From: CAWGXG01 sp963826505
GTDB lineage: Bacteria > Chloroflexota > Anaerolineae > Aggregatilineales > Aggregatilineaceae
Assembly (NCBI GenBank): GCA_963826505.1
Contig: CAWGXG010000003.1
Coordinates: 62,001 to 126,000, forward strand
Direction: 5' to 3'
DNA length: 64,000 bases
Of the stretch, positions 43,763-52,860 are shown one piece after another. Below the pieces are notes generated by a model. The model worked only from the letters and a program-made list of their open reading frames with translations. It was not told the origin of the DNA and ran no database searches. Positions within the stretch are counted from its first letter, which is position 1. The number at the start of each line of letters is the position of its first letter. The position numbers were made by a program, and so were the translations under genes.

Positions 43763-43888
43763 ACGCGTGCGCAGCGGTCGGGGTGTTGTCGCCTCTACGC
43801 TTGTCTAGCCAGCGCCGGGACGCTGAGCAGCGTCCGAGGTCAGCCACGATGAGAAGTTGTTCCAACGCTGTACACGTACCGTCCGCAT

Positions 43889-44248
43889 TCAGTCGGGGCG
43901 ATAGTAATTCAACAGGTTCAGCAGATCGGGCACGCTGACGGGCTTGACGACGAATTCATCATTGCCGACTACCTCAGCCCAACGCACATATTCTTGCAAG
44001 TCGTAGGCCGTGATCGCGATGATCGGCACATCAACTCCGCGTTCACGCAATATCTGGGTCAATTCCAGCCCGCTCATGTTTTCCCCAAAATCGATGTCGG
44101 TCAGGATCAGATCGGCATCACCTGGATAGATGTTGGACGCGGCCTCTTCGGCATTGGAATATGTGGAAACGGTGTCGTTCGCCATTTTCACCACGCGTTC
44201 TACCAGGGCAATGTTTGTGGAATCGTCTTCAATATAAATGATGTGCAT
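43889..44248 (-). CDS. Single-domain response regulator (receiver)
   Basis: 119 residues, a stand-alone CheY-like receiver. Acidic pair in YIEDD, phospho-acceptor Asp in LTDIDFG, Thr/Ala switch (IAITAYD) and conserved Lys (VVKPVS) are all present, so it should be phosphorylated. No output domain. ATG 44248 (MHIIYIEDD) has TGGAG 8 bases upstream; the longer frame from 44323 lacks one. No histidine kinase is adjacent. It is divergent from rtcB across about 200 bases. Confidence 0.85.
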   Translation of the reverse strand: MHIIYIEDDSTNIALVERVVKMANDTVSTYSNAEEAASNIYPGDADLILTDIDFGENMSGLELTQILRERGVDVPIIAITAYDLQEYVRWAEVVGNDEFVVKPVSVPDLLNLLNYYRPD

Positions 44249-44452
44249 CCGATTGGCTCCAGTGACATGGCTCACCTTGACGATCCTACCCGGTTCATCT
44301 CTAATGGTCAATGCAGTATTCATGAATAACAGGCAAGGAGTTCGAACAGCGCCAGGGACTTAACGCTGTAGAATATTTCGAAAAATGTACTAACATGCGG
44401 ATTATTGAATGCCTAAACGGTATTCCCGACGCGCGAACGTGAGGACCACAGC

Positions 44453-45929
44453 ATGAACGGCAATGACATTCTGCAATTGGGCTACCCCTCCGGCAGGGTG
44501 ATCGGGCTGGCGCTTGATGCGGCGGACGTGGCACTGACCGGCGGTCGGGACGAAGACGACGTGCTCAGCGCATTGGCCGCAGTGTTAGCCGCGCCGGAGA
44601 ATTTTCGAGACGATCCGCTCTATGGGGATGTAGCGGCGGCCGTGGTCGACGAGCGGCGGAAGCGTGACGCGGCGGCGGAAGTCGATCTGTCGCGAGCCGC
44701 GCCTTACCGCGTCTGGGGCGCAGACAGCATCGAAGCCGGGGCGCTCGACCAGATGAAACGCGCGGTGCGGCTGCCGGTGGCGGTGCGCGGGGCGCTGATG
44801 CCTGACGCGCACCAGGGCTACGGCTTGCCGATTGGCGGCGTGCTGGCGACGGACAACAGCGTCATTCCCTATGCGGTCGGGGTGGATATCGCCTGCCGCA
44901 TGCGTATGACGATCTTCAACGCGTCCCCGCAGATCCTCGACCAACGGCGCGAACGCTTCCGCACTGTGTTGGAGGAACAGACCTGTTTTGGCGCGGGTGT
45001 GCAGTGGCCGGAGCCGCGCGAGCACGCCGTCATGGACGATCCGCTGTGGGATGAGCACCCGGTCGCGCGGCCATTACCGCGACGTGGCCTGGCGGCAGCT
45101 CGGCACGAGCGGATCGGGCAACCATTTCGTCGAGTTCGGCGCGCTGAACGTCCACAGCGTCATCGAGTCGCCGCTGGGTACGATCCCGCCGGGGACGTAT
45201 CTGGCCGCGCTCAGCCACAGCGGCAGCCGCCGCTTTGGGCTGGAGATGGCCGAATATTATACGAAAGTCGCCATGCGGCTGCGCTCTGCCCTGCCCAAAG
45301 ACTTCCAACATCTGGCGTGGCTGAATCTGGACGAAGAAGCGGGCCAGGAATACTGGGTGGCGATGACGTTGGCCGGACGCTATGCCAGCGCCAATCACGC
45401 CGTCATCCACCGCCAGATCATCGACGCGCTGCGCATTCCGGTGCTGGGTGGCATCGAAAATCACCACAATTTCGCCTGGAAAGAGACGGTCGACGGGCAG
45501 GAGTTGATCGTTCACCGCAAAGGCGCGACACCTGCCGGACAGGACGCGCTCGGCGTGATCCCCGGCAGTATGAGCGCGCCCGGTTTCGTGGTGCGCGGCC
45601 TGGGCAACCCGGAGTCGATCGCCAGCGCTTCGCATGGTGCGGGCCGCCGCATGAGCCGCAAAGCGGCCTTTCAAGCCTTTGACTGGGACGGCGTGCAGCG
45701 CAAGCTAAAAGCGCAGGGTGTCGAGCTGATCTCCGCCGGGCTGGACGAAGCGCCGGGCGCGTACAAGGATATTCACCGCGTGATGGCGGATCAGGCCGAT
45801 CTGGTCGTGGCGCTGGCGGAATTCCAGCCCCGGCTGGTCAAGATGGACTCCGGAGAAAAGCCGCGCCGTGCGCGCAAAGATCACAAGGGCAAGGCACGCG
45901 ACAAGAAAGGCAAGGGCCGCCGCAAGTAG
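44453..45929 (+). pseudogene. rtcB: RtcB RNA ligase, one frameshift
   Basis: RtcB joins RNA ends with 2',3'-cyclic phosphate or 3'-phosphate to 5'-OH using GTP and Mn, in RNA repair. Metal-site motifs are present: MPDAHQGYGLPIGGVLAT, GVDIACRMRM, then in the next frame GTSGSGNHFVEFG, ALSHSGSRRFG and ENHHNFAW; the guanylated His lies in SHGAGRRMSR. The frame changes near 45065-45075: WDEHPVAR is in the first and GHYRDVAWRQLGTSG in the second, so one base is missing. The Lys/Arg-rich C-terminus (KPRRARKDHKGKARDKKGKG) is unusual. Joined length is about 491 residues. Confidence 0.88.
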
Positions 45930-45984
45930 CACGGCGGAACCCTGGCGTTCGCCGAGAGATACTTGCGTTAAGGGGGCGGAAATC

Positions 45985-46926
45985 ATGCCAGAGTGGGTGC
46001 TGTTTTTCGGGGCGATTAGTCTGTTTGTGCTGCTGGTTGCCGGAATCTTGATCGGGCTGCATCGCGCGCACTTGCGGCGGTTGAAACAGGGCTGGGAGGC
46101 GGCTAAACGTCGCATCCAGTTCGGCCCCGTGGGTGCCGGTATGAGCACGCTGCGCTCGCGCCAGAAGGACTCGCACGGCGTGACGTTTGGCGCATTGGCG
46201 ATTGTGGACGGCCAACTGATCTATACCGGGACGTTTGGCCACCTGTACAACGTGGCCGTGCCAGCCGACCATATCCATTGGATCGGGCTGCAAAAAGTCA
46301 ATCCGTCGCGTACTATTTCCCGCGTGATTGTCCATTTCGAGGGGCCGGGCGGCTGGCAGGTCTACACCTTCCATCCCCGGTCATGGCGCGCGTTCGCCGA
46401 TGCGCTCGGCGCGGTGACTGGCCTGGCCCTGCAGGAAGCGCCCCCCCTGGCGGAAGCCCTGCGCGGGTTGCAGCCGGTCCAGGCCACGCGCATGACGCAA
46501 AATGTATATGGACAGTGGCAGCCTGATTTCTCCGACACGCTCTACCTCGCGCCGGACCGGCTGCTGTTCGCGTGGCAAAACCCGATCATGCTTGGCGAGA
46601 TTCGCGAGCTCGATTTCTATGACCGCCCCGGGTTTCTCGACACGCTCAACCCGTTTGCGCCGGACTTGCTGCGTATCACCTGGGAACGGGACGGTGCCAA
46701 CCACGTGACTGCGTACCAGTGGGGATCGGCACGGACGTGGGGCGAGGCCCTTGCGGACCGCTGCGGCGTGGCGCTGCGCGTCCACCAGGGCCGCAAAAAG
46801 AAAGCCTCGGAGGATGAACATACCGCCAATGCCCCCGAGGCCGAGTTGGATGCGTTTGAGGATGCGGACTCCGTCGCAGAGCTGCGCGGGGACGCACCCG
46901 ATTCCGAGCAGCGCCGCCGCGCGTAA
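45985..46926 (+). CDS. Membrane-anchored protein of unknown function
   Basis: 313 residues. One N-terminal membrane segment (WVLFFGAISLFVLLVAGILIG) is followed by a soluble domain with repeated beta patterns: VTFGALAIVDGQLIYTGTFG, ISRVIVHFEGPGGWQVYTFH, and SDTLYLAPDRLLFAWQNPI. These resemble duplicated PH-like barrels but I cannot confirm a family. The C-terminus is acidic. ATG 45985 follows AGGGGGCGGA. It lies 55 bases after rtcB on the same strand. Confidence 0.7.
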   Translation: MPEWVLFFGAISLFVLLVAGILIGLHRAHLRRLKQGWEAAKRRIQFGPVGAGMSTLRSRQKDSHGVTFGALAIVDGQLIYTGTFGHLYNVAVPADHIHWIGLQKVNPSRTISRVIVHFEGPGGWQVYTFHPRSWRAFADALGAVTGLALQEAPPLAEALRGLQPVQATRMTQNVYGQWQPDFSDTLYLAPDRLLFAWQNPIMLGEIRELDFYDRPGFLDTLNPFAPDLLRITWERDGANHVTAYQWGSARTWGEALADRCGVALRVHQGRKKKASEDEHTANAPEAELDAFEDADSVAELRGDAPDSEQRRRA

Positions 46927-46929
46927 CCG

Positions 46930-47793
46930 TTAAACCGGGTGCGCCGCCAGAAATGCTGTGACAATGTTCGCCGTGTCGATCAGCGCGTGACCCATGCCGG
47001 GCAGGATGGTCGTTTGCACATCGGGCAGCACCTTCCGCAGCCGGTCCGCGACTTTGAGCGTGTCGAACAGCGCGTCTTGGTCACCGCCGACCATCAGCAC
47101 GGGCATGGTCAGCCGCTTCAGCTCCTCGTCTGTGAAGTTGGGCAGCACCCCAATGCGCGACTTGAACCCGCGCATGATCACGATCAGGATGTCTTCCAGG
47201 CCGTCCGGGAGGGGCTGCCCGGCAAAGATCATACGCACCAAACGCCGCGTGCCCCAGCCCCCCATAAACGAATACCCGATCCCTTTTACCATGAACGATG
47301 CGCGCACCGGCACAACGCCGCCCGGCGTCAGCAGGATCAGCCTGTCTACGCGCTCAGGGTATGTCACAGCGAACTTGAGCGATGTCCAGCCGCCCTGCGA
47401 CAGGCCGACCAGCGTCACGCGCTCCAGGTCCAGTGCGTCGAACAGGTCCGCCAGCCATTCGGCGTAGGCCGGGCCGTCCCAGGGCGGACGGTTGGGCGCG
47501 CTCTTGCCCGCTTCGCCCAGCAAGTCGAAGGCGTAGACGCGGTAGGTCTGTGCATAAACGGTCACGTCTGCGCCCCACGTCATCGAGTTGGACCCCGCGC
47601 CATGCAGCAGGACCAGCGGCGGCCCGGATTCCGGCCCGCAGACCAGCCCGAACGTAGCGCCGTGGCGCGTGTCGAGGTGCAGCGGCTCATACGGAACGGG
47701 CCAGCGCGCCAGCACGTCGTCGTAGATGGCCATGATGGCGCGTTCGGCAGCGGGCGATTTGAAAACGGATGGTGCAGTCATTGTGGCGGTCAT
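46930..47793 (-). CDS. Alpha/beta hydrolase
   Basis: 287 residues. LVLLHGAGSNSMTWG (oxyanion region), nucleophile elbow LVGLSQGGWTSL, Asp in MVGGDQDALFD and His in LPGMGHALIDTAN give a full triad. Substrate unknown (ester, lactone or haloalkane types share this layout). It is 6 bases downstream of padR in one operon and so is probably controlled by PadR. Confidence 0.9.
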   Translation of the reverse strand: MTATMTAPSVFKSPAAERAIMAIYDDVLARWPVPYEPLHLDTRHGATFGLVCGPESGPPLVLLHGAGSNSMTWGADVTVYAQTYRVYAFDLLGEAGKSAPNRPPWDGPAYAEWLADLFDALDLERVTLVGLSQGGWTSLKFAVTYPERVDRLILLTPGGVVPVRASFMVKGIGYSFMGGWGTRRLVRMIFAGQPLPDGLEDILIVIMRGFKSRIGVLPNFTDEELKRLTMPVLMVGGDQDALFDTLKVADRLRKVLPDVQTTILPGMGHALIDTANIVTAFLAAHPV

Positions 47794-47799
47794 CGTATC

Positions 47800-48357
47800 C
47801 TACTCCTGTGAGTCGAGGCCGCGCAAACCTGCGCGCAGCGTGCGAACCCAGTTCAATTCGTGCTCGTGATAGCCGATCCAGTTGTCGGAGATCATGTCCC
47901 ACAGGTACGCCTCGCGCGGCGTGCGCTGCGGCACAGCGCCGTTCGCCCGCTGACGTTGAGCGTTTTCGCGCAGCATCAACACCTGGATCGCCAGCTCGTT
48001 CTCGTAGGCGGCCAGCAGCGCGTCCAGCTCGTCTGCGCTGAGCAGATCGGCCCATCCCAATTGCACGAGAAAGGTATTGCGCAGCACGGGCAGATCGGGC
48101 ATGGACTGCACCCAGGTCCGCAGTACGTCGCGACCCTGGGGCGTGATGCTGTAGACCTTGCGCGCAGGCAGCGATTCCTGAAGCTGGACCTCTTTGCTGA
48201 CCAGTCCGCGCTTATGGAGATCGACCAGCGCCGTGTAAATCTGGTTGCTGTTACCCGACCAGTACAGCTCAGGCAGATCCGCAAAACGTTTCTTCAGGTC
48301 GTAGCCGCTCAGCGGCTGCCAGCTTAAAAAGCCGAGAATGGCGTTTGCGATCGACAT
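47800..48357 (-). CDS. PadR-family transcriptional regulator
   Basis: 185 residues. An N-terminal winged helix (ILGFLSWQPLSGYDLKKRF, NQIYTALVDLHKRGLVSKEV, ARKVYSITPQGRDVL) and a C-terminal helical dimerisation region with the Vir_C-like pattern (LRNTFLVQLGWADLLSADEL). PadR repressors often answer to phenolics or other small molecules. An inverted repeat 22 bases upstream of its start is the likely operator. It is divergent from the TIR-WD40 gene. Confidence 0.92.
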   Translation of the reverse strand: MSIANAILGFLSWQPLSGYDLKKRFADLPELYWSGNSNQIYTALVDLHKRGLVSKEVQLQESLPARKVYSITPQGRDVLRTWVQSMPDLPVLRNTFLVQLGWADLLSADELDALLAAYENELAIQVLMLRENAQRQRANGAVPQRTPREAYLWDMISDNWIGYHEHELNWVRTLRAGLRGLDSQE

Positions 48358-48378
48358 AGGGAACGTGTTCTCCTTTGC

Positions 48379-48406
48379 TAACCTATATTACTGTTAACAT
48401 AGGTTA
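48379..48406. promoter_or_regulatory. Palindromic operator, probably for PadR
   Basis: TAACCTAT (48379-48386) and ATAGGTTA (48399-48406) are perfect inverted arms with a 12-base AT-rich spacer. The site lies just upstream of padR and in the divergent region with the TIR-WD40 gene. Confidence 0.7.
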
Positions 48407-48476
48407 CATGAAGAATGACAATCCGTCAAGGGATAGAAGCGCGGACCTGCTTTCCCGATTATTCCCCGGCTGATGC

Positions 48477-48506
48477 TTGCGTTGTCGAGTGGGTTTGCCC
48501 TAGACT
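48477..48506 (+). promoter_or_regulatory. Possible promoter of the TIR-WD40 gene
   Basis: TTGCGT (48477-48482), 18-base spacer, TAGACT (48501-48506). About 100 bases before the ATG, leaving a long leader. Moderate match. Confidence 0.35.
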
Positions 48507-48604
48507 GTACATACCTCAAGTTGGCAGTAATCCCGCACGTTGTCCAGAATCAGGATCAACAGTGTTCATGTATTTGGGGGCACGCGGGCAGTCGGGAGGC
48601 TACC

Positions 48605-51514
48605 ATGCCGGGCGATGTATTCATTTCCTATGCACGCGAAGACAAGGCGTTCGTGCAGCGCGTGCGCGACGCGCTGGCTGCGCGTGGGCGTGAAGCCTGG
48701 GTAGACTGGGAAGACATCCCCCTGTCGGCGGACTGGTGGAAGGAAATCTGCGGGGGTATCGAAGGCGCAGACGTTTTCCTGTTCATCATCACGCCCGATT
48801 CGGCGCGATCGGCGACGTGTTTTCGCGAGATTGATTACGCGGCCCAACACAACAAGCGCATGGTCCCCATTTTGCACCGCGAGATCGTAGAGGAGGCCGA
48901 CGAACAACGTCTGCATCCCGCCATTAACGCGCATAACTGGGTCTTCATCAGTGGGGATACGGATTTCGACTCCCAGTTCGACGCGCTGGTGATCGCACTG
49001 GACACTGACCTCACCTATTTACGCGAGCATACGCGCCTGCTGGTCCGCGCGCGCACCTGGGAAAACCGCGACCGCGACCGCTCGCTGCTGCTCTCCGGCA
49101 ACGATCTCAAGCTGGCCGAGCAGTGGTTGGCCATTGGACTGAAAAAAGAACGCACCAAGCCGACCGATCTGCATATTGAGTACATCCGCAAAAGCCGCCA
49201 CGCGCAGAACCGCCGCCAGCAGCGGGCCTGGGCGATCAGCGGCGTGGTGACGCTGATCATCGCGCTGCTGGTCATCGCCGTGGTGCAGTATTTCCGCGCC
49301 GAAGATGCGCGCCGTCAGGCGGATGCCAACGCGCGCGAGGCGCAGGCCGCTCGCGAGGATGCTGAAACCGAGCGCAACCGCGCCCAGGAAATCGGGTGGG
49401 CGGCGCAGGCCCAGGTGGAATTATTCGGATCGTACCCGGAACGAGGCGTCTTGCTGGCGCTGCACGCGCTGTCCGGCAACCCCGGACTCTACACGTGGCA
49501 GGCGGAGCGCGCGTTAGGCGCGGCGGTCCAGTCCAGCCGGGCGCGTCGCATCTTCAACGGGCACACCGGGATCGTGAACAGCGTGGCGTGGTCGCCGGAC
49601 GGCACGCGTGTGCTGACCGCCAGCGCGGATGCCACCGCGCGCATCTGGGACGCGGCCTCAGGCAGCCTGATCACCACTTTGATCGGGCATTCCGGCAGCG
49701 TGGCAGACGCGGTCTGGTCACCGAATGGGACGCGCATTCTCACCGCTGGGTGGGATGAAACGGCGCGCATCTGGGACGCGGAGACCGCGGAGCCGCTGGT
49801 CACACTGGTCGGCCATACGGACTGGGTCACGGGCGCGGCTTGGTCGCCCGACGGGGCGCGTGTCGTCACCGCCAGCGCGGACGGCACGGCGCGCGTGTGG
49901 GACGCGTCGTCCGGTGAAGCGCTGTTTGCCCTGACCGGTCACTCCGACTGGGTCACGGCGGCGAGTTGGTCGCCGGATGGCTCGCGCATCGCCACCGCCA
50001 GCAACGACGGCACCGCCAAAGTGTGGGATGCCGCTACCGGCGATCTTCTGATGACTCTGAACGGGCACACGGCCAGCGTCAACGCGATCGCGTGGTCGCC
50101 CGACGGTCAGCGTGTCGCCACCGCCAGTACCGACGAAACGGCGCGCGTCTGGGATGCGGCGTCGGGCGCAGCCGTCCTGGCCCTGACAGACCACATCGGC
50201 GGCGTGCTGGCCATCGCGTGGTCGCCGGATGGCAAGCGCCTGGCGACCGGCGGCGAAGATCGCACGGCGCGCATCTGGGACTCGAAGACAGGGGACGAGC
50301 TGTTCTCCGTGCGCGGCCACAGCGACGACGTAACCGGCGTGACATGGTCCCCGGATGGGGCGCGGCTCGCCACGGCCAGCAAGGATCTGACGGCCTGGGA
50401 ATGGGATGCGCGGCCAAACATGGCGCTGTACACGCTGACCCAGGGCGGTTTTGTGACCGGTGCGCGCTGGAACGCGGACGGATCGCGACTGCTGACGTGG
50501 TCGCGCGATGGCACCGCGCGCGTCTATGACGGGGCGACCGGCGCGCAGTTGCTTTCTCTTTATCACACCGATCGCGTAGGCGGCGCGATGTGGAACACGG
50601 ACGAGTCGCGCCTGCTGACGTGGTCATGGGATGGCACGGCCAAAGTGTGGGACGCGGTTACCGGGGACCAACTGTTGAGCGTGACGCATTCTGGCGCGGT
50701 CAACGGGGCGGCCTGGAACGCGGACGAGTTGCGCCTGCTGACGTGGTCGCGCGACGGCACGGCTAACATATGGGATGCCGCCACCGGGGCCGAACTGCTG
50801 TCGATTGCTGGGTCGGGAGGCGAAGTCTCATTTGCCGCGTGGTCGCCGGACAGCAGCCGGATCGTCACGACCGTGCGCCGCACCGGGCGCATCGTGGATG
50901 CCGTCACAGGAGAGGAACTGGCCACGCTGACCGGGCATACCGGGACGGTCGATTACGCGGCCTGGTCGCCAGATGGCGCGCGCGTCTTCACCACCAGCCG
51001 GGATGGAACGATCCGCGTGTGGGATGCCGCCACGGGCAAGTCCCTCCGCGTGTTGGAGGGGCATGCCGCTGCGGTGACCAATCTGGCGTGGTCGCCGGAT
51101 CGGGCGACTATTCTGTCGGCCAGTGAAGACGGCACAGCGAAACTGTGGGACGCCGCGACCGGGGAATTGGTCCTGACGCTGGCCGGGCATACCGACATCG
51201 TCACCAGCGCGGTCTGGTCGCCGGATGGAACGCGCATTCTCACCGCCAGCCGCGATCGCACGGCGCGCGTGTGGGACGCCACAACCGGAGCCGAGTTGCT
51301 GGTCATCCAGGGGCATGATGCCGCGCTATTGAACGTCGCGTGGTCGCCGGATGGGGCGCACGCCGTCACTACCAGCGAGGACAGTACGGCGCGCGTGTGG
51401 GATGTCTGGGAGACGGCGGGCGCGCTGGTCTCGTATGCGGAGCAGTGCTGCGAAGTGCGCAGTCTGACGCCGGATGAACGCGTCCAGTTCAACATCCCCG
51501 CTGTCGGGGAATAG
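48605..51514 (+). CDS. TIR-domain protein with membrane segment and 15 WD40 repeats
   Basis: About 969 residues. TIR domain at 1-140: DVFISYAREDKAFVQRVRDA, VDWEDIPLSADWW, and SARSATCFREIDYA, where Glu75 is placed like the catalytic Glu of TIR NADases. One membrane segment (about 209-228), a charged coiled coil (230-265), a helical region (LLALHALSGNPGLYTWQAE), then 15 WD repeats (about 315-955) of the type GHTGIVNSVAWSPDGTRV. Repeats 8-10 form a variant subset using WNADGSRLLTWS. ATG 48605 follows GGGAGG by 5 bases. Known TIR-WD40 proteins act in signalling or defence; a role in immunity is inferred. The DNA repeats are well conserved, suggesting recent expansion. Confidence 0.9.
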   Translation: MPGDVFISYAREDKAFVQRVRDALAARGREAWVDWEDIPLSADWWKEICGGIEGADVFLFIITPDSARSATCFREIDYAAQHNKRMVPILHREIVEEADEQRLHPAINAHNWVFISGDTDFDSQFDALVIALDTDLTYLREHTRLLVRARTWENRDRDRSLLLSGNDLKLAEQWLAIGLKKERTKPTDLHIEYIRKSRHAQNRRQQRAWAISGVVTLIIALLVIAVVQYFRAEDARRQADANAREAQAAREDAETERNRAQEIGWAAQAQVELFGSYPERGVLLALHALSGNPGLYTWQAERALGAAVQSSRARRIFNGHTGIVNSVAWSPDGTRVLTASADATARIWDAASGSLITTLIGHSGSVADAVWSPNGTRILTAGWDETARIWDAETAEPLVTLVGHTDWVTGAAWSPDGARVVTASADGTARVWDASSGEALFALTGHSDWVTAASWSPDGSRIATASNDGTAKVWDAATGDLLMTLNGHTASVNAIAWSPDGQRVATASTDETARVWDAASGAAVLALTDHIGGVLAIAWSPDGKRLATGGEDRTARIWDSKTGDELFSVRGHSDDVTGVTWSPDGARLATASKDLTAWEWDARPNMALYTLTQGGFVTGARWNADGSRLLTWSRDGTARVYDGATGAQLLSLYHTDRVGGAMWNTDESRLLTWSWDGTAKVWDAVTGDQLLSVTHSGAVNGAAWNADELRLLTWSRDGTANIWDAATGAELLSIAGSGGEVSFAAWSPDSSRIVTTVRRTGRIVDAVTGEELATLTGHTGTVDYAAWSPDGARVFTTSRDGTIRVWDAATGKSLRVLEGHAAAVTNLAWSPDRATILSASEDGTAKLWDAATGELVLTLAGHTDIVTSAVWSPDGTRILTASRDRTARVWDATTGAELLVIQGHDAALLNVAWSPDGAHAVTTSEDSTARVWDVWETAGALVSYAEQCCEVRSLTPDERVQFNIPAVGE

Positions 51515-51622
51515 ACCTGGATCGCGATGTGGGGTATCTTCACCGCTTGCCGCGCAGCGAACACCGGCAGCGGGGCGAATTTCTCTATGATGGCGATGGT
51601 TCAACCATGCTAGTGAGTTTAT

Positions 51623-52660
51623 ATGAATGACGAACTGCTGGGACAGGCAGCCCGCTGGCTGGCCGCCGGGGAACCGGTCGCGCTGGCGACGATCGTGCGG
51701 ATTTTCGGATCGTCCAGCCAGCCGCTGGGCACGCGCATGGCGATGACGCGCGGCGATCGCTTCGTGGGAGCGGTCAGCGGCGGATGCGTGGAGACGGACG
51801 TCTACGAGGCGGCACGCGACGTGTTGTCCGGGGGCGAGCCGCTCATGCTGCATTACAAACAGGTGGACGATCCGCTGCTGGAAATCGGGCTGAACTGCGA
51901 GGGGCAGATCGACGTGCTGGTCGAGCTGGCCGATCGCCCGCTGCTCGACCTGCTGACCGCGCCAGAACGAGGCGTCAACGTGACGGTGTGTACGCCGGGC
52001 CAACCGCACAATCCGGCTCCGCTGCACGCGCGCGTTCGGCGCGGGGCAGAGCCGCCGTCCGATCTTCCCGCCGCCTTGCACTCCGACGCGCTGGCCGCGC
52101 TCAAGAACGAGGACGCCTCCGCCGTGACCTATCCGGACGGACGCGTCGCGCTGTTCGAGCCAGTCCAGACCGCGCCACTGCTGCTGATTTTTGGGGCGGA
52201 CCCGGTCGCCGTGCCGCTGGTGCGACTGGCGCGGGTGATGGGTTTCCGCACGGTCGTGACGGATGGGCGTCCGGCTTTCGCCACGCGTGACCGCCATCCC
52301 GACGCGGACGAGGTGATCGCCGCGTGGCCGGAGGACGTGATCGCACGCCTGGGCGTGGACGACCGGACTTTCGTCGTATCGCTCAACCACGAGCCGCGCT
52401 TTGAGGATGCGCTGCTGCGGGCGTTAGCGGGCCGGGAGATCGCCTATCTGGGCGCGATCGGCAAACCGCAGCGCGCGACGGAACGCGCAGAACGTGCGGA
52501 CGCCGCCGGGGTCGATCTAGATCGGCTGCCGCTCGTCCACACGCCGATCGGACTGGACATCGGCGGCAAGACACCCGAAGACATCGCGCTGAGCATTCTG
52601 GCGGAGATGATCGCCGTGCGCCATGGGCGATCGGGCGGGATGCTGTCCGGCGGCGGGTAG
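51623..52660 (+). CDS. XdhC/CoxI-family molybdoenzyme maturation protein
   Basis: 345 residues. The N-terminal XdhC/CoxI block VALATIVRIFGSSSQPLGTRM and GAVSGGCVETDVYEAA, then GLNCEGQIDVLVE; the C-terminal Rossmann part LLIFGADPVAVPLVRLARVM and YLGAIGKPQRATER. XdhC proteins sulfurate and deliver molybdenum cofactor to xanthine-dehydrogenase-type enzymes. None of these enzymes is encoded in the window. The ribosome site is weak. Confidence 0.92.
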   Translation: MNDELLGQAARWLAAGEPVALATIVRIFGSSSQPLGTRMAMTRGDRFVGAVSGGCVETDVYEAARDVLSGGEPLMLHYKQVDDPLLEIGLNCEGQIDVLVELADRPLLDLLTAPERGVNVTVCTPGQPHNPAPLHARVRRGAEPPSDLPAALHSDALAALKNEDASAVTYPDGRVALFEPVQTAPLLLIFGADPVAVPLVRLARVMGFRTVVTDGRPAFATRDRHPDADEVIAAWPEDVIARLGVDDRTFVVSLNHEPRFEDALLRALAGREIAYLGAIGKPQRATERAERADAAGVDLDRLPLVHTPIGLDIGGKTPEDIALSILAEMIAVRHGRSGGMLSGGG

Positions 52661-52860
52661 ACGCTAGCGCCGTGAAAGACGTGAGGAAGCGCATAGTTCT
52701 CTTTAAACTCCAAAAGATTCTAACAGAGGCTGACGACCTAAAACTTCTTGCGAAACGCAGTCCGATTTTGCTCACGCGCGACCGACAATCGACCCTAGCG
52801 CGGGTGATAGCTTTGCGGTATGATAACGCCCTGCATTATCCTACGTTGAGGAAGCGGACG

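Noticed and set aside
48605..51514. Tandem repeats as a CRISPR or satellite array
   Set aside because: The repeats are in-frame WD40 units of about 42 codons, not short repeats with spacers.
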